Of a stretch of 64,000 bases of DNA, positions 53,077-61,388 are shown one piece after another. The stretch is from Nitrospirota bacterium. GTDB taxonomy: Bacteria > Nitrospinota_A > UBA7883. The position numbers and the translations under genes are program-made. Position 1 is the stretch's first letter; the number at the start of each line of letters is the position of its first letter. The notes beneath the pieces are model-generated. The model worked only from the letters and a program-made list of their open reading frames with translations, did not search any database and was not told the origin of the DNA. The stretch spans positions 1-64,000 of the forward strand of contig JAJRZK010000028.1 of NCBI GenBank assembly GCA_024275315.1. The letters run 5' to 3'.

Positions 53077-54192
53077 TCATCCAGGCGCGTATTTCCGCAA
53101 CAGGCTTGCCATCTTATCGCTGAACGAAGCCCTGGAAAATCGCAACGCGTTTTCCCTGATGGTTTCCGGATTAAATTTGTCCTGGTTATTTTCAAACCGG
53201 TCGATGGCCTGGCCAAGACCATACACGGTCTGCTTGTCGAAAAAGACTCCGGTCGGGGCCATCGTAAACTCGTCCCGCAACGGGACAACCGTCTCGAGCG
53301 ATCCGCCCTTACCGTAAGCGATCACCGGGGCGCCGCACGCCATCGCCTCGACCGGTATGATCCCGAAATCCTCCACCCCGGGATAAATCAGCGCCCGCGC
53401 GCTATTGTAAAGCTGGCGAAGCCGCTGAGGGCTGACGGAGCTTTCGAAACTTGTTTTGGGACCGGCCATAGCTTTTAGCCTGGCTTCATCCTCACCAGAG
53501 CCCACGACGGTCAAAGGCGTGTTCCGCTGGTTAAACGTTTCGATGGCCAGGTCCACCCTCTTGTATGGCGCGAACGCGGAGACCACAAGATATGTGTCGC
53601 GGTTTGAACCGGGTTCGATATCAAAAAACTCCGTATCCACCGGAGGATAAACCACATCCGAGCCCACCCTGTATATCCTCTTGATTCTCTCCGCCACGTT
53701 GCGCGAATTGGCGATAAACCTATCCACCCTGGACACCGTCCGCCGGTCCCACTTTCTCAGATGGGGCATGATTTTTTCTATCGCAAAAAGCGTGGGGGCG
53801 GAAAACCTGGACCGGTTAAAATAATCATCATACAAATCCCAAGCGTATCGCATCGGGGTATGGCAATAGCAAATATGAGTGGCGGTATCCGTAAGAGCCC
53901 CCTTGGCCACACAATGGCTGGAGGATATCACAAGGTCATAACCCCTGATATCCAGAGACTCTATCGCCAGCGGCATGATCGGAAGGTACCAGCGGTATCG
54001 GCGCTCCACGTCAGGCAAAGAGCCCAGGAAGGAGGTGTGTATCTTCCGGTTCTCGATAACATCACTTACAGAACCCGGAATATGCAAAAGAGTATAAATA
54101 TCCGCTTCCGGAAAAATATCGCAAAGCGCTTCCAGCACGTTTTCCCCCCCGCGCATCCCCGTGAGCCAGTCATGAACCAGGGCCACTTTCAT
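53077..54192 (-). CDS. Glycosyltransferase family 4 (WbaZ-like)
   Basis: 371 aa. GT-B fold: N-terminal MKVALVHDWLTGMRGGENVLEAL, inter-domain VVYPPVDTEFF, and the C-terminal donor-binding region with RALIYPGVEDFGIIPVEAMACGAPVIAYGKGG (E-x7-E motif). It transfers a sugar from a nucleotide donor, probably in O-antigen or capsule synthesis. Start at ATG 54192 gives an ATGA overlap with the upstream glycosyltransferase; the two form an operon. Confidence 0.9.
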   Translation of the reverse strand: MKVALVHDWLTGMRGGENVLEALCDIFPEADIYTLLHIPGSVSDVIENRKIHTSFLGSLPDVERRYRWYLPIMPLAIESLDIRGYDLVISSSHCVAKGALTDTATHICYCHTPMRYAWDLYDDYFNRSRFSAPTLFAIEKIMPHLRKWDRRTVSRVDRFIANSRNVAERIKRIYRVGSDVVYPPVDTEFFDIEPGSNRDTYLVVSAFAPYKRVDLAIETFNQRNTPLTVVGSGEDEARLKAMAGPKTSFESSVSPQRLRQLYNSARALIYPGVEDFGIIPVEAMACGAPVIAYGKGGSLETVVPLRDEFTMAPTGVFFDKQTVYGLGQAIDRFENNQDKFNPETIRENALRFSRASFSDKMASLLRKYAPG

Positions 54193-55262
54193 CCGGCGAC
54201 GGCCTCGTAACACTCAAGCGTCATACGCGCTGTTTTTTTCCAGGAGAACAATGCGGCCCGCCGTTTCCCCTTTTCCACCATTTCGGCCCTGAACCTCTGG
54301 TCATTACGGATTTTCATCATGGCCGAAACCATCGCGTCCGTATCATCCGGATCGACAAGAAGCGCGGCGTCGCTTGTCACCTCCGGTATAGACGACCTGT
54401 CAGAGGCCACAACCGGCGTATGGCACGCCATAGCCTCCAGCGGCGGCAATCCAAACCCTTCGTGATATGACGGAAACAGCAACGCCTCAGCCCCCGCGTA
54501 AAGGGCCGCCATAGCGGGTTTTTCCACATTGTCCACAAACACCACCCTGTCCATATGATCACGAAACCGCTTTTTATGTTTTTCCCGCACCCTGCCAACA
54601 ACAACAAACCGGGAGTCCAAAGGCAGGCCGACCAGCGCCTTGGCGACAGCGTACAGGTTTTTATGCGGCCGGTCGCTCCCTACGAACAGGAAATACCCGC
54701 GCTTGATGTTCAATCTCCCCAGTTCCTTTTCAATGGTGGCGTCGTCCGGCCTTGTAAAGTCGGAACCGCCACCGTTTGGAATTACCCTGATTTTGGAAGG
54801 TGGCGTCCCGAACTTTTCCACCAGACGCTCTTTTGTGTATTCAGAAACCGTCAGAACATGCTCCGCCCGTGACACGCTCGAGCCTATCATCCAGTAGGCG
54901 TACGCCTTGGAGATCAATCCCACGGAGGAGTCAAGAAGATGGATAATATCGTGAACCGTGACAATGGATTGCCGCTTGATAAACCTTGGTAGCGTGTAGT
55001 GAGGCGAATGAAAAAGATCTATCTTGTATAATTCGGCTTTCGCGGCTAAAGACCAGTGCTCCGACAAGGAGTATTTTCCCGATATCTCCATAACTTTTGT
55101 AAAGTTTCCCCCCGGAAAATCGTATTTGTCCATATCCTCCGGGGCCATAAACAAAAAGTATTCGTTGCGTTTATCTATTTTGCCAAGGTTTTCCAACAGG
55201 TTTTCGATATATCGCCCGATTCCGGTATCCGAGATTTTACGGGCGTCGATTCCTATTTTCAT
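54189..55262 (-). CDS. Glycosyltransferase family 4 (mannosyltransferase-like)
   Basis: 357 aa. N-terminal MKIGIDARKISDTGIGRYIENLL, typical of mannosyl/rhamnosyl GT4 enzymes, then VTVHDIIHLLDSS, YFLFVGSDRPHKNLYAVAKAL and the E-x7-E region AEALLFPSYHEGFGLPPLEAMACHTPVVAS. It acts on a lipid-linked or surface polysaccharide with the overlapping downstream enzyme. A small perfect hairpin (55336-55352) lies in the 211-bp leader region upstream, of unknown meaning. Confidence 0.9.
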   Translation of the reverse strand: MKIGIDARKISDTGIGRYIENLLENLGKIDKRNEYFLFMAPEDMDKYDFPGGNFTKVMEISGKYSLSEHWSLAAKAELYKIDLFHSPHYTLPRFIKRQSIVTVHDIIHLLDSSVGLISKAYAYWMIGSSVSRAEHVLTVSEYTKERLVEKFGTPPSKIRVIPNGGGSDFTRPDDATIEKELGRLNIKRGYFLFVGSDRPHKNLYAVAKALVGLPLDSRFVVVGRVREKHKKRFRDHMDRVVFVDNVEKPAMAALYAGAEALLFPSYHEGFGLPPLEAMACHTPVVASDRSSIPEVTSDAALLVDPDDTDAMVSAMMKIRNDQRFRAEMVEKGKRRAALFSWKKTARMTLECYEAVAG

Positions 55263-55473
55263 TTTGTGTGGTCCGTAAAAGAAGATGGCGCCACTTTATG
55301 TAACTATGGCGGCAAAGTCAATCATCTCAAGCTCGCTCCGGGGTGGCCGGAGAATTTATTCAACATCCAGCCCGTAACCGAATATAATGACTCTCGAGAT
55401 ATAACACCATGCTCGGGCAGAGATGAATAGGGCTGTCAAACACCCACACATGATTAATCGCTTGGATTGTTGA

Positions 55474-56187
55474 ATGAACGACAAGAAAGTCTTATCGATC
55501 GCATGTTATGTTCACGAAAAGTTTGAGCAATCCAGGATGTGGATACACGATCATCTGCCCCGGCAATCCAACCTGAAGGAGAGGAGTGTATATCGCTTTT
55601 TCGGCTCCACCCTGCTGAGACACGACCTGTGGAGCTTTAAATCAGAGCCGCTCGCTCGCGGTTTGGCGCTCGGGTTGTTTGTCGCGTTTACGCCGACCCT
55701 TGGTTTTCAAATGCTGATAGTGTGCGGATTGATATTGTTGTTTCCCGGCAACCTGCCGGTGGCGCTGGCGGCGTGCTGGACAACGAATATATTCACCGCA
55801 CCACCAATATATATGCTGGAATTGAAATTCGGCAGGTGGCTTATAGAGCTGGTTGGAGCGGGAGCTTATCGCACAATGGAGAACAACCCCGCGATATCAC
55901 ATATGTATGATATCGCAGGGGCGATGTGGCTCGGGTCCCTGGTCACCGGCATCATCGCGGGGATGTGCGGTTACCTGGTCATGCACGGACTCGTCGGGGT
56001 TGAAAGAAAGTTGCGTATGATGAAAATATTACAGCATCGTAGCATGAGGTTTACCATGACACGCGCAGACAGCGCCGCAACCCCGAAACTCGATGACGCG
56101 GCCGACCGGACCGGCGGACAGTTCGGGGACGTCAACCACCGGCCTGAGCCTGAGACGGCGGCCAATGTCGAAGACGCCGAACCTTGA
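55474..56187 (+). CDS. DUF2062 membrane protein
   Basis: 237 aa. DUF2062 core: LARGLALGLFVAFTPTLGFQMLIVCGLILLFPGNLPVALAACWTTNIFTAPPIYMLELKFG, with three membrane helices, preceded by a conserved LKERSVYRFFGSTLLRHDLWSF segment. The C-terminal 50 residues are polar. Function is unknown; relatives often sit near glycosyltransferase genes, as here, though on the opposite strand. Confidence 0.85.
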   Translation: MNDKKVLSIACYVHEKFEQSRMWIHDHLPRQSNLKERSVYRFFGSTLLRHDLWSFKSEPLARGLALGLFVAFTPTLGFQMLIVCGLILLFPGNLPVALAACWTTNIFTAPPIYMLELKFGRWLIELVGAGAYRTMENNPAISHMYDIAGAMWLGSLVTGIIAGMCGYLVMHGLVGVERKLRMMKILQHRSMRFTMTRADSAATPKLDDAADRTGGQFGDVNHRPEPETAANVEDAEP

Positions 56188-56321
56188 CGACCTGGCCAGG
56201 ATATTGTATCGAGGCGCTATACTTGCGGGCACAGATGTGGATTTACAATTGCAAGATCATGCTATCGAGGAACTATAATAGCAAACCATTTGACAACCTT
56301 TAAGAACCAGGAGAAAGGCGA

Positions 56322-56873
56322 ATGCCGGAAAAAAACACTAGCACGTTGGAATTTGTCAGGCTTTTTTCCCGTGCTATCAAGGACATTGTGCTCCGCACGA
56401 CAAAAAAAAATATCCGTATCTCCAAGACTGCGATGCGGGTTGACGGGGTGCAGGTGACAGGAGATATCGGAGCTTTCGTGGCGTTCAGCGGCGACTACAA
56501 CGGAATAATGATACTCAACTTTGAAGGAGACGCCGCCTTAGACATTGTCAGCGACTCCCTGCGCAATATGGGACTGCCGGAGGAGGACATTCCGAAACAT
56601 GTCGGCTCGGACGAGGTGCGGCAGAATATAGGCGAGATGGCCAACCAATGCGTGGGAAAAGGCCGATCCCTCGTCCAGGAAAAATTCGACCTGTCCGCCA
56701 AGGCGAACATTCCGGCCGTGGTCCCGATCACGGTTCCGATCGCGCTTTCCATGGTGTCCAAGGAGCCGAAAAACTTCGAATGTGTGCGGGTATCTTTCAC
56801 AACCGAGAAACGGCATAAATTCTACATGGAACTTGCGCTGGAACCGTTTGTGGAGATGCATATTGATGAGTGA
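56322..56873 (+). CDS. DUF3334/CheX-like protein
   Basis: 183 aa. Matches DUF3334 proteins: TGDIGAFVAFSGDYNGIMILNFEGDAALDIVSDSLRNMGLP followed by SDEVRQNIGEMANQCVGKGR. The E-x2-N-type motif (IGEMANQ) is that of the CheC/CheX/FliY phosphatase fold, so it may dephosphorylate a CheY-like receiver or act as a structural relative. An AGGAGAAAGG ribosome site precedes the start. Its stop is followed after about 200 bp by selD. Confidence 0.75.
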   Translation: MPEKNTSTLEFVRLFSRAIKDIVLRTTKKNIRISKTAMRVDGVQVTGDIGAFVAFSGDYNGIMILNFEGDAALDIVSDSLRNMGLPEEDIPKHVGSDEVRQNIGEMANQCVGKGRSLVQEKFDLSAKANIPAVVPITVPIALSMVSKEPKNFECVRVSFTTEKRHKFYMELALEPFVEMHIDE

Positions 56874-57079
56874 AACACCCGCCCCGCCTCCGTCACGCTC
56901 CCTGACAGGTTGGCGCGGTGGAATCAGCGCCGCCCGCATGACCCGTGGCGGGAGCCTTGATGGCCACGTGCGATACAAATTTGGTGTTTATGAATTCAGT
57001 GTCTGACATGGTTTTTGCGGAACCTGTTTGCGGATCCGTATCGTCCCGCTGGGACTCAACTGCACTTGAGCGATTATAT

Positions 57080-58156
57080 ATGCCAGAAAAAATACGTTTG
57101 ACGACATTGGCCACATCGGGCGGTTGAGGCGCTAAATTGGGTCCGGAGGACCTGACCGCGGCCTTGACAGAACTGTTCGATCACGCTGACGCTGACCATG
57201 TTTTGGGGTTTGGTTCCGGCGCAGACATTGGTTTGTTCAAATTTAGTGACGACCTGGCTATTGTTCAAACTCTTGATTTTTTGACCCCTATAGTGGACGA
57301 CCCCTACGAATTCGGGCGTATTGCAGCGGCTAACGCACTTTCCGATATCTACACCGCCGCCGCCCGGCCCGTGACTGCGCTTAATATTCTGGCCTTTCCA
57401 TGTGAGCTGGGAACGGACGTGGCGGCCCGGATCCTCAAAGGCGGAGCCGATACCGTGGCCGAAGCGGGAGCGGTCATCCTAGGTGGTCATACCGTGAACG
57501 ATGTCGAGCCTAAGTATGGGCTGGCGGCGACAGGCGTTGTTGATCCGGCGAGGTTGATTACCAATGAGGGCGCAAAACCGGGCGATGCGCTGGTTCTGAC
57601 AAAAAAAATCGGCACAGGCATCCTTAACAGCGCCATCAAGCTTTCCAACGGGGTTCTGGAATATTACCGTGGCGCTCCGCCGGACATACCAGGCTCCGTC
57701 TTTGGCGAGGCGACAGCGAGCATGATGCGGCTGAACAAATCGGCGTCCGAGGCGATGGTGAATTTCGGGGCGACAGTCTGTACTGATGTAACCGGCTTTG
57801 GCCTGCTGGGTCACGCTCGCACACTTGCGCAAAACTCCGGCGTGGCGATTAGCGTTGAATACTCAAAGATCCCTGTTTACGACGGTGTGGAGGCTTTCGC
57901 CGGACCAGGCACAAAAGGGGGAGGAGAAAGAAACTATGACTGGGTAAAAAGCGTTCTGAACGTGTCACCGGCGGTCGGTATGGATCAGCTGATGACCCTG
58001 TGCGATCCGCAGACATCAGGCGGGTTGCTGATTTGCGTTCCCGAAAAAATGTCTGACAAACTGGTAAAGCGACTGGTAGATAGCGGCGATGAAGCCTCGG
58101 CGATCATCGGTATTGTCGAGAATGGGCGCTCTGGGTCGATCAGGATATTGCCATGA
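57080..58156 (+). CDS. selD: Selenide, water dikinase containing selenocysteine (UGA at 57125)
   Basis: 358 aa if UGA at 57125-57127 is read as selenocysteine (residue 16). Before the UGA the frame reads MPEKIRLTTLATSGG, the family N-terminus; after it GAKLGPEDL continues in the same frame, giving the active-site pattern U-G-x-K (Cys/Sec17 and Lys20 of known SelD). The body has QTLDFLTPIVDDPYEFGRIAAANALSDIYTAAARP and VILGGHTVNDVEPKYG. A SECIS-like hairpin starts 12 bases after the UGA. SelD makes selenophosphate, the selenium donor for Sec and selenouridine. A conventional start at TTG 57137 would delete the catalytic residue. Confidence 0.92.
57125..57152 (+). promoter_or_regulatory. Bacterial SECIS element with recoding UGA
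   Basis: TGA at 57125-57127 is followed 12 bases later by GGTCC-GGA-GGACC (57140-57152), a perfect 5-bp stem with a G-rich triloop. Bacterial SECIS hairpins recognised by SelB have their apical stem about 11 bases after the UGA. The match in position and shape supports recoding. Confidence 0.75.
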
Positions 58157-58163
58157 TCGTAAG

Positions 58164-58502
58164 CTAGAGCCGGGCGAGGGCCTCTTTTTCCGATGGGTAT
58201 ACATCCACCAGCTTGTCCAGCTCCGCCGCTTTTACAGCTTTTGACACCGAACCTTTCAGGCCGCATAGCGCAAATAAATGCTGTTTTATCACCGCTTTTC
58301 TGTAATACACAAGAATAAAACCGATTCCGGCGCTGTCCATTCTGGTTACCGCGGCCAGGTTAATCAGCAATTTCGACTTTTCAGAATCGTTCAACACACC
58401 GTCAAGACCGCTGGCAAGCCCATCGAGCTCGGCGGATATCATTTCGCCCTTCAACTTTATTACAAGCGTTCCACCAGACACCTTTGTTTTGTATTCCACC
58501 AT
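58164..58502 (-). CDS. STAS-domain anti-sigma-factor antagonist
   Basis: 112 aa from ATG 58502. Single STAS domain with LVIKLKGEMISAE and the phosphorylation-site segment LINLAAVTRMDSAGIGFILVYY (Ser in MDSAG intact). Such proteins bind an anti-sigma kinase when unphosphorylated. No RsbW-like kinase or sigma factor is adjacent, so its pathway is unknown. Convergent with selD (7 bp between stops). Confidence 0.88.
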   Translation of the reverse strand: MVEYKTKVSGGTLVIKLKGEMISAELDGLASGLDGVLNDSEKSKLLINLAAVTRMDSAGIGFILVYYRKAVIKQHLFALCGLKGSVSKAVKAAELDKLVDVYPSEKEALARL

Positions 58503-58558
58503 CACCTGACTTTTTTGGTGTTTCTGAAAAAAGCGACACAAACCATCGCAAGCTCCCG

Positions 58559-59071
58559 CTATTGCGGGACCATATAATCAAGCCTATACCTGACATAGTT
58601 ATTCGCCGATTTTTTCAGCCAGCCAATTTCATCCTCCGTAAGGTTCCGCTTGACTTTCCCCGGTGATCCCATCACCAGGGCGCCAGAGCAAACACGGGTT
58701 CCTTCCGTCACCAGCGTTCCGGCGGCGATGATGACATTTGGTTCCAAATGGGCTCCATCCATGACAATCGCGCCCATGCCTATCAAGGCAGGCCCCTCGA
58801 TCCGGCATCCATGCAGAGTCACGTTATGCCCCACGGTAATATCATCACCCAGCACGAGGGGGTGGGTTTTGGCGGTGACATGAAGAACCGACCCGTCCTG
58901 TATGTTGGTGCGCGCCCCGATCCGGATGTAATTGACATCGCCGCGCACCGTGGCGTTGAACCAGACTCCGGATTCCGCCCCTATGTGTACGTCTCCGATT
59001 ATCTGGGAGCTTGCTTCTATGAAGGCGGAACCGTCTATGGTCGGTGATATGCCTTTCCAGGTCTTTATCAT
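58559..59071 (-). CDS. Gamma-carbonic-anhydrase-family protein
   Basis: 170 aa. Left-handed beta-helix hexapeptide repeats throughout (IGDVHIGAESGVWFNATVRGDV ... VIIAAGTLVTEG). The three metal-ligand histidines are present in SVLHVTAKTH, ITVGHNVTLHGC. Close to YrdA/CaiE-type proteins; carbonic anhydrase activity is possible but often absent in this group. C-terminal helix normal. Confidence 0.92.
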   Translation of the reverse strand: MIKTWKGISPTIDGSAFIEASSQIIGDVHIGAESGVWFNATVRGDVNYIRIGARTNIQDGSVLHVTAKTHPLVLGDDITVGHNVTLHGCRIEGPALIGMGAIVMDGAHLEPNVIIAAGTLVTEGTRVCSGALVMGSPGKVKRNLTEDEIGWLKKSANNYVRYRLDYMVPQ

Positions 59072-59227
59072 AATTAATCGTTACAACCAGAACAGGATAA
59101 TTTATTTTTCATATTGAGTTTATCAGCTTTTCCCATATATTTTTCGCATACATACAGACATTCTCCGGTAATTAAGGACAGGGCGCCAACCTTTTGATAA
59201 ACATATGGATACAAGATAACAAAAGTC

Positions 59228-59255
59228 TAATGATATTTTCGTCAAAATCCGATAG
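59228..59255 (+). promoter_or_regulatory. Possible sigma-28 promoter for flgM
   Basis: TAAT (59228-59231), 16-base spacer, TCCGATAG (59248-59255), about 60 bases before the FlgM-like start. The string CAAAATCCGATA (59243-59254) is identical to that upstream of flgN. FliA-dependent flgM expression is the rule in many species. Confidence 0.4.
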
Positions 59256-59314
59256 TAAGACAAGGGCAATATGAAATTGTTCTTTTTGTAACGAAAAGAT
59301 ATGAGACAGACAAG

Positions 59315-59485
59315 ATGAGTGATATCGGTGGTGTAAGGTCGGAAATAGTCGCCCGCCTGAAGAGGGAAATCCAGGAAAAGACTTACCGTGTGAAGTCGAC
59401 CGAGATCGCCGACAAAATCACCCAAAAAATGCGGGAAAACGAAAAATTTATCGCCCCGTTCAAGAAAAACAAGTGGACAGCCTAG
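59315..59485 (+). CDS. flgM: FlgM-like anti-sigma-28 factor, short form
   Basis: 56 aa. The sequence resembles the sigma-binding C-terminal half of FlgM: GVRSEIVARLKREIQEKTY then RVKSTEIADKITQKMREN, matching the family pattern (I-x-x-L-K-x2-I-x3-TY-x-V-x2-x-x-IA-x-K). The disordered N-terminal half is missing, so it would be a minimal inhibitor. FlgM holds FliA inactive until it is exported through the finished hook. Weak ribosome site (GAGACAGACAAG). It is far from the flg locus, where flgM often sits beside flgN. Confidence 0.72.
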   Translation: MSDIGGVRSEIVARLKREIQEKTYRVKSTEIADKITQKMRENEKFIAPFKKNKWTA

Positions 59486-59511
59486 GTATCGCGGGCAACT
59501 GGCCAGTCTTG

Positions 59512-60177
59512 TTATATTCCTTCAAACGTAACCCCTGATCTTGGTTTGAGCGGGACCTCTGTCAACGTCACCGGCAAAGTGTCGCTGAAAATGGGTTTTG
59601 TCCCGATAACCCGTTTACGCAAGGTTTTCTCGTCGTGGATTCCCCGGTGGCGAAGCCTGCTTGCAAGGTCTATCAACAATTCGGCGGTGGTCATCGCGTC
59701 TGAAAGCCCCTCGTGGGGCCTGTTGTTGTTTATCTCCAGGGCGCTTGTGAGCGATTCGAGCCTGTATGAATTCAACCCCGGATACGCGACCCGCCCCAGC
59801 CTCACAGTGCATACATATGGTTGCGCGTTGCCGACACGGCATTCGGGGATTCGCTCCTGCTCCGCGACCAGCATTCCTATGTCAAACGGCGCGTTATGCG
59901 CCACAAAAACCGAGCCGAACGTGAACCCAAGCAACTTTGGCAACACCGACTCAAACCCCGGAGCGCCAAACGCCATCGAGTCTGTGACACCGTGAACATG
60001 GGAGTTTGTTATAGGAACGCACGGGTCGACAATGGTTTCGAAAGTGTCTGTTATGACCCTGTTTTCCACCCTGACAGCGCCTATTTCGCATATGCGTGAC
60101 CGACGGCCCAGGCCTGTCGTCTCCACATCTACGATCGTAAACGCCCCGGAGAAAAAAGTGTCAATAAAGGTTGGCAA
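59512..60177 (-). CDS. DEDDh 3'-5' exonuclease (DnaQ-like)
   Basis: 221 aa. Exo I motif FTIVDVETTGLG (Asp/Glu), Exo II region FVAHNAPFDIGML (Asp), Exo III HEGLSDAMTTAELL (H-x4-D). This is the proofreading-exonuclease fold of DNA polymerase III epsilon, but a stand-alone protein without polymerase-binding tail features that I can identify. A role in repair or RNA/DNA trimming is likely. Begins 9 bp after the downstream-facing acidic gene ends; the two are probably co-transcribed. Confidence 0.9.
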   Translation of the reverse strand: MPTFIDTFFSGAFTIVDVETTGLGRRSRICEIGAVRVENRVITDTFETIVDPCVPITNSHVHGVTDSMAFGAPGFESVLPKLLGFTFGSVFVAHNAPFDIGMLVAEQERIPECRVGNAQPYVCTVRLGRVAYPGLNSYRLESLTSALEINNNRPHEGLSDAMTTAELLIDLASRLRHRGIHDEKTLRKRVIGTKPIFSDTLPVTLTEVPLKPRSGVTFEGI

Positions 60178-60186
60178 ATCCGCTAC

Positions 60187-61167
60187 TTAACTATGGGGCT
60201 GGTCCCAGTCGAATTCGAACCGCTTCGATTCGAACCACACGGAGGGCTCCTGCGGGTCGGGATTGCTTTTTCTCAGCTCGGTCACCAGCAATTCCTCCGG
60301 CACCCTGGCCATTTGCAGATAGAGATCCGCGTACTCGCCCCGGGTTTCCATGTATGTCTCGATCAGGTTGACCGCCTCTTCTCTCGATGAAGCGTTTAAA
60401 AACATGGTGGAATAGAACCCGTGCGGTTTCGCGCCTTTTCCCTGCCCGGGCTTAAACCCCCGTATCTCCACTTTCCAGCAGGTTATGCCCAGCGGGGCGC
60501 CATCCTCATCGATATTTTCATCATCTTCCTCGTCCAGAAACAGTTCAAACCGATCCGCAAGGTCCTCAAACGCTGTCAGATAGTCATCGCCGCAATCGTC
60601 GGAAAGGGGCAATGGCTCGTGATAATGGGGTTCGTCCCAGAAAAATTTCAAATCAAGGACAAACTCGATCCCCAACCGTTCCAGGAGGTTTTCCATCAAA
60701 TCGGGGTCATGATGGTAAACATGAATTGTTTTGTGCTCGTCTAAGAACACCTCCGCGGCGTGACCTTCGGAAAATACGCCGATTCCGAAAAACCCATCAT
60801 CCAAAACCACATCCTCCCAGTCCTCGATCCAATCTATAATCGAATCTATTTTCACGGGTTTTTCGCTGATATAGGTGTCATGCTCGCGATAGTAGTCGTC
60901 CGTATGGATTTGGGTGACAATCAGGGCCTTTTCCTTGAAAAGCCGCATGATCGAGGACAAGGTGGCCAGTATCCTCTCGTGAGACACCGAGATTTGATAA
61001 TAGAAATACTCGCCTTCTTTCATATACTTGGAGTCATACCCCTCTTGTTGCTGAAACGATTTTTCAGGGTATGATCCTGCGGGAAAAGTAAACCCTTTCC
61101 ACTCAAGCCTTCTGGTCACGGCCCTTTTTGCCGGCGCGGCGTTGCGCATTCTCTCTTTCCTGTTCAT
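60187..61167 (-). CDS. Unknown acidic cytoplasmic protein
   Basis: 326 aa, no recognised family. The N-terminal 35 residues are basic (RKERMRNAAPAKRAVTRRLEWKG). Residues about 50-190 look like an alpha/beta domain rich in aromatic and acidic residues (IHTDDYYREHDTYI, IIDWIEDWEDVVLDDGFFGIGVF, TIHVYHHDPDLM). A very acidic linker (FLDEEDDENIDEDG, about 222-236) leads to a second domain. No signal peptide or membrane helix. Gene composition is like its neighbours. Upstream of the exonuclease on the same strand. Confidence 0.7.
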   Translation of the reverse strand: MNRKERMRNAAPAKRAVTRRLEWKGFTFPAGSYPEKSFQQQEGYDSKYMKEGEYFYYQISVSHERILATLSSIMRLFKEKALIVTQIHTDDYYREHDTYISEKPVKIDSIIDWIEDWEDVVLDDGFFGIGVFSEGHAAEVFLDEHKTIHVYHHDPDLMENLLERLGIEFVLDLKFFWDEPHYHEPLPLSDDCGDDYLTAFEDLADRFELFLDEEDDENIDEDGAPLGITCWKVEIRGFKPGQGKGAKPHGFYSTMFLNASSREEAVNLIETYMETRGEYADLYLQMARVPEELLVTELRKSNPDPQEPSVWFESKRFEFDWDQPHS

Positions 61168-61388
61168 ATGTCTATTATCAAAGTATTGCCCGGTTATTAC
61201 AAGGACGAAAACCCCCCTTACGATTTGTTCAAAAGGAGTGTATCATCGTCTAGTTGCACTTGGGCCCGAAGACAAGTACATGGTGTTTGCCAGATCCGGC
61301 CGAAGCCTTGCCGGACGACCGCTTTTTGCCCCTGCGTGGCGCAACCGGGGCGCAGGCGGGAGGCGAGCGCAAAATTAAGGATAAATGA

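Noticed and set aside
56866-57006. 46-codon plus-strand frame overlapping the end of the DUF3334 gene
   Set aside because: Short, GC-rich, low-complexity N-terminus and no family resemblance; more likely random in the gap before selD.
57137-58156. Conventional selD start at TTG 57137
   Set aside because: It would omit the catalytic Sec/Cys and the conserved N-terminus, which are encoded in the same frame just upstream across the UGA.
59123-59425. 100-codon minus-strand frame across the flgM gene
   Set aside because: Composition is unlike coding sequence, and it overlaps the FlgM-like gene, which has a clear family match.
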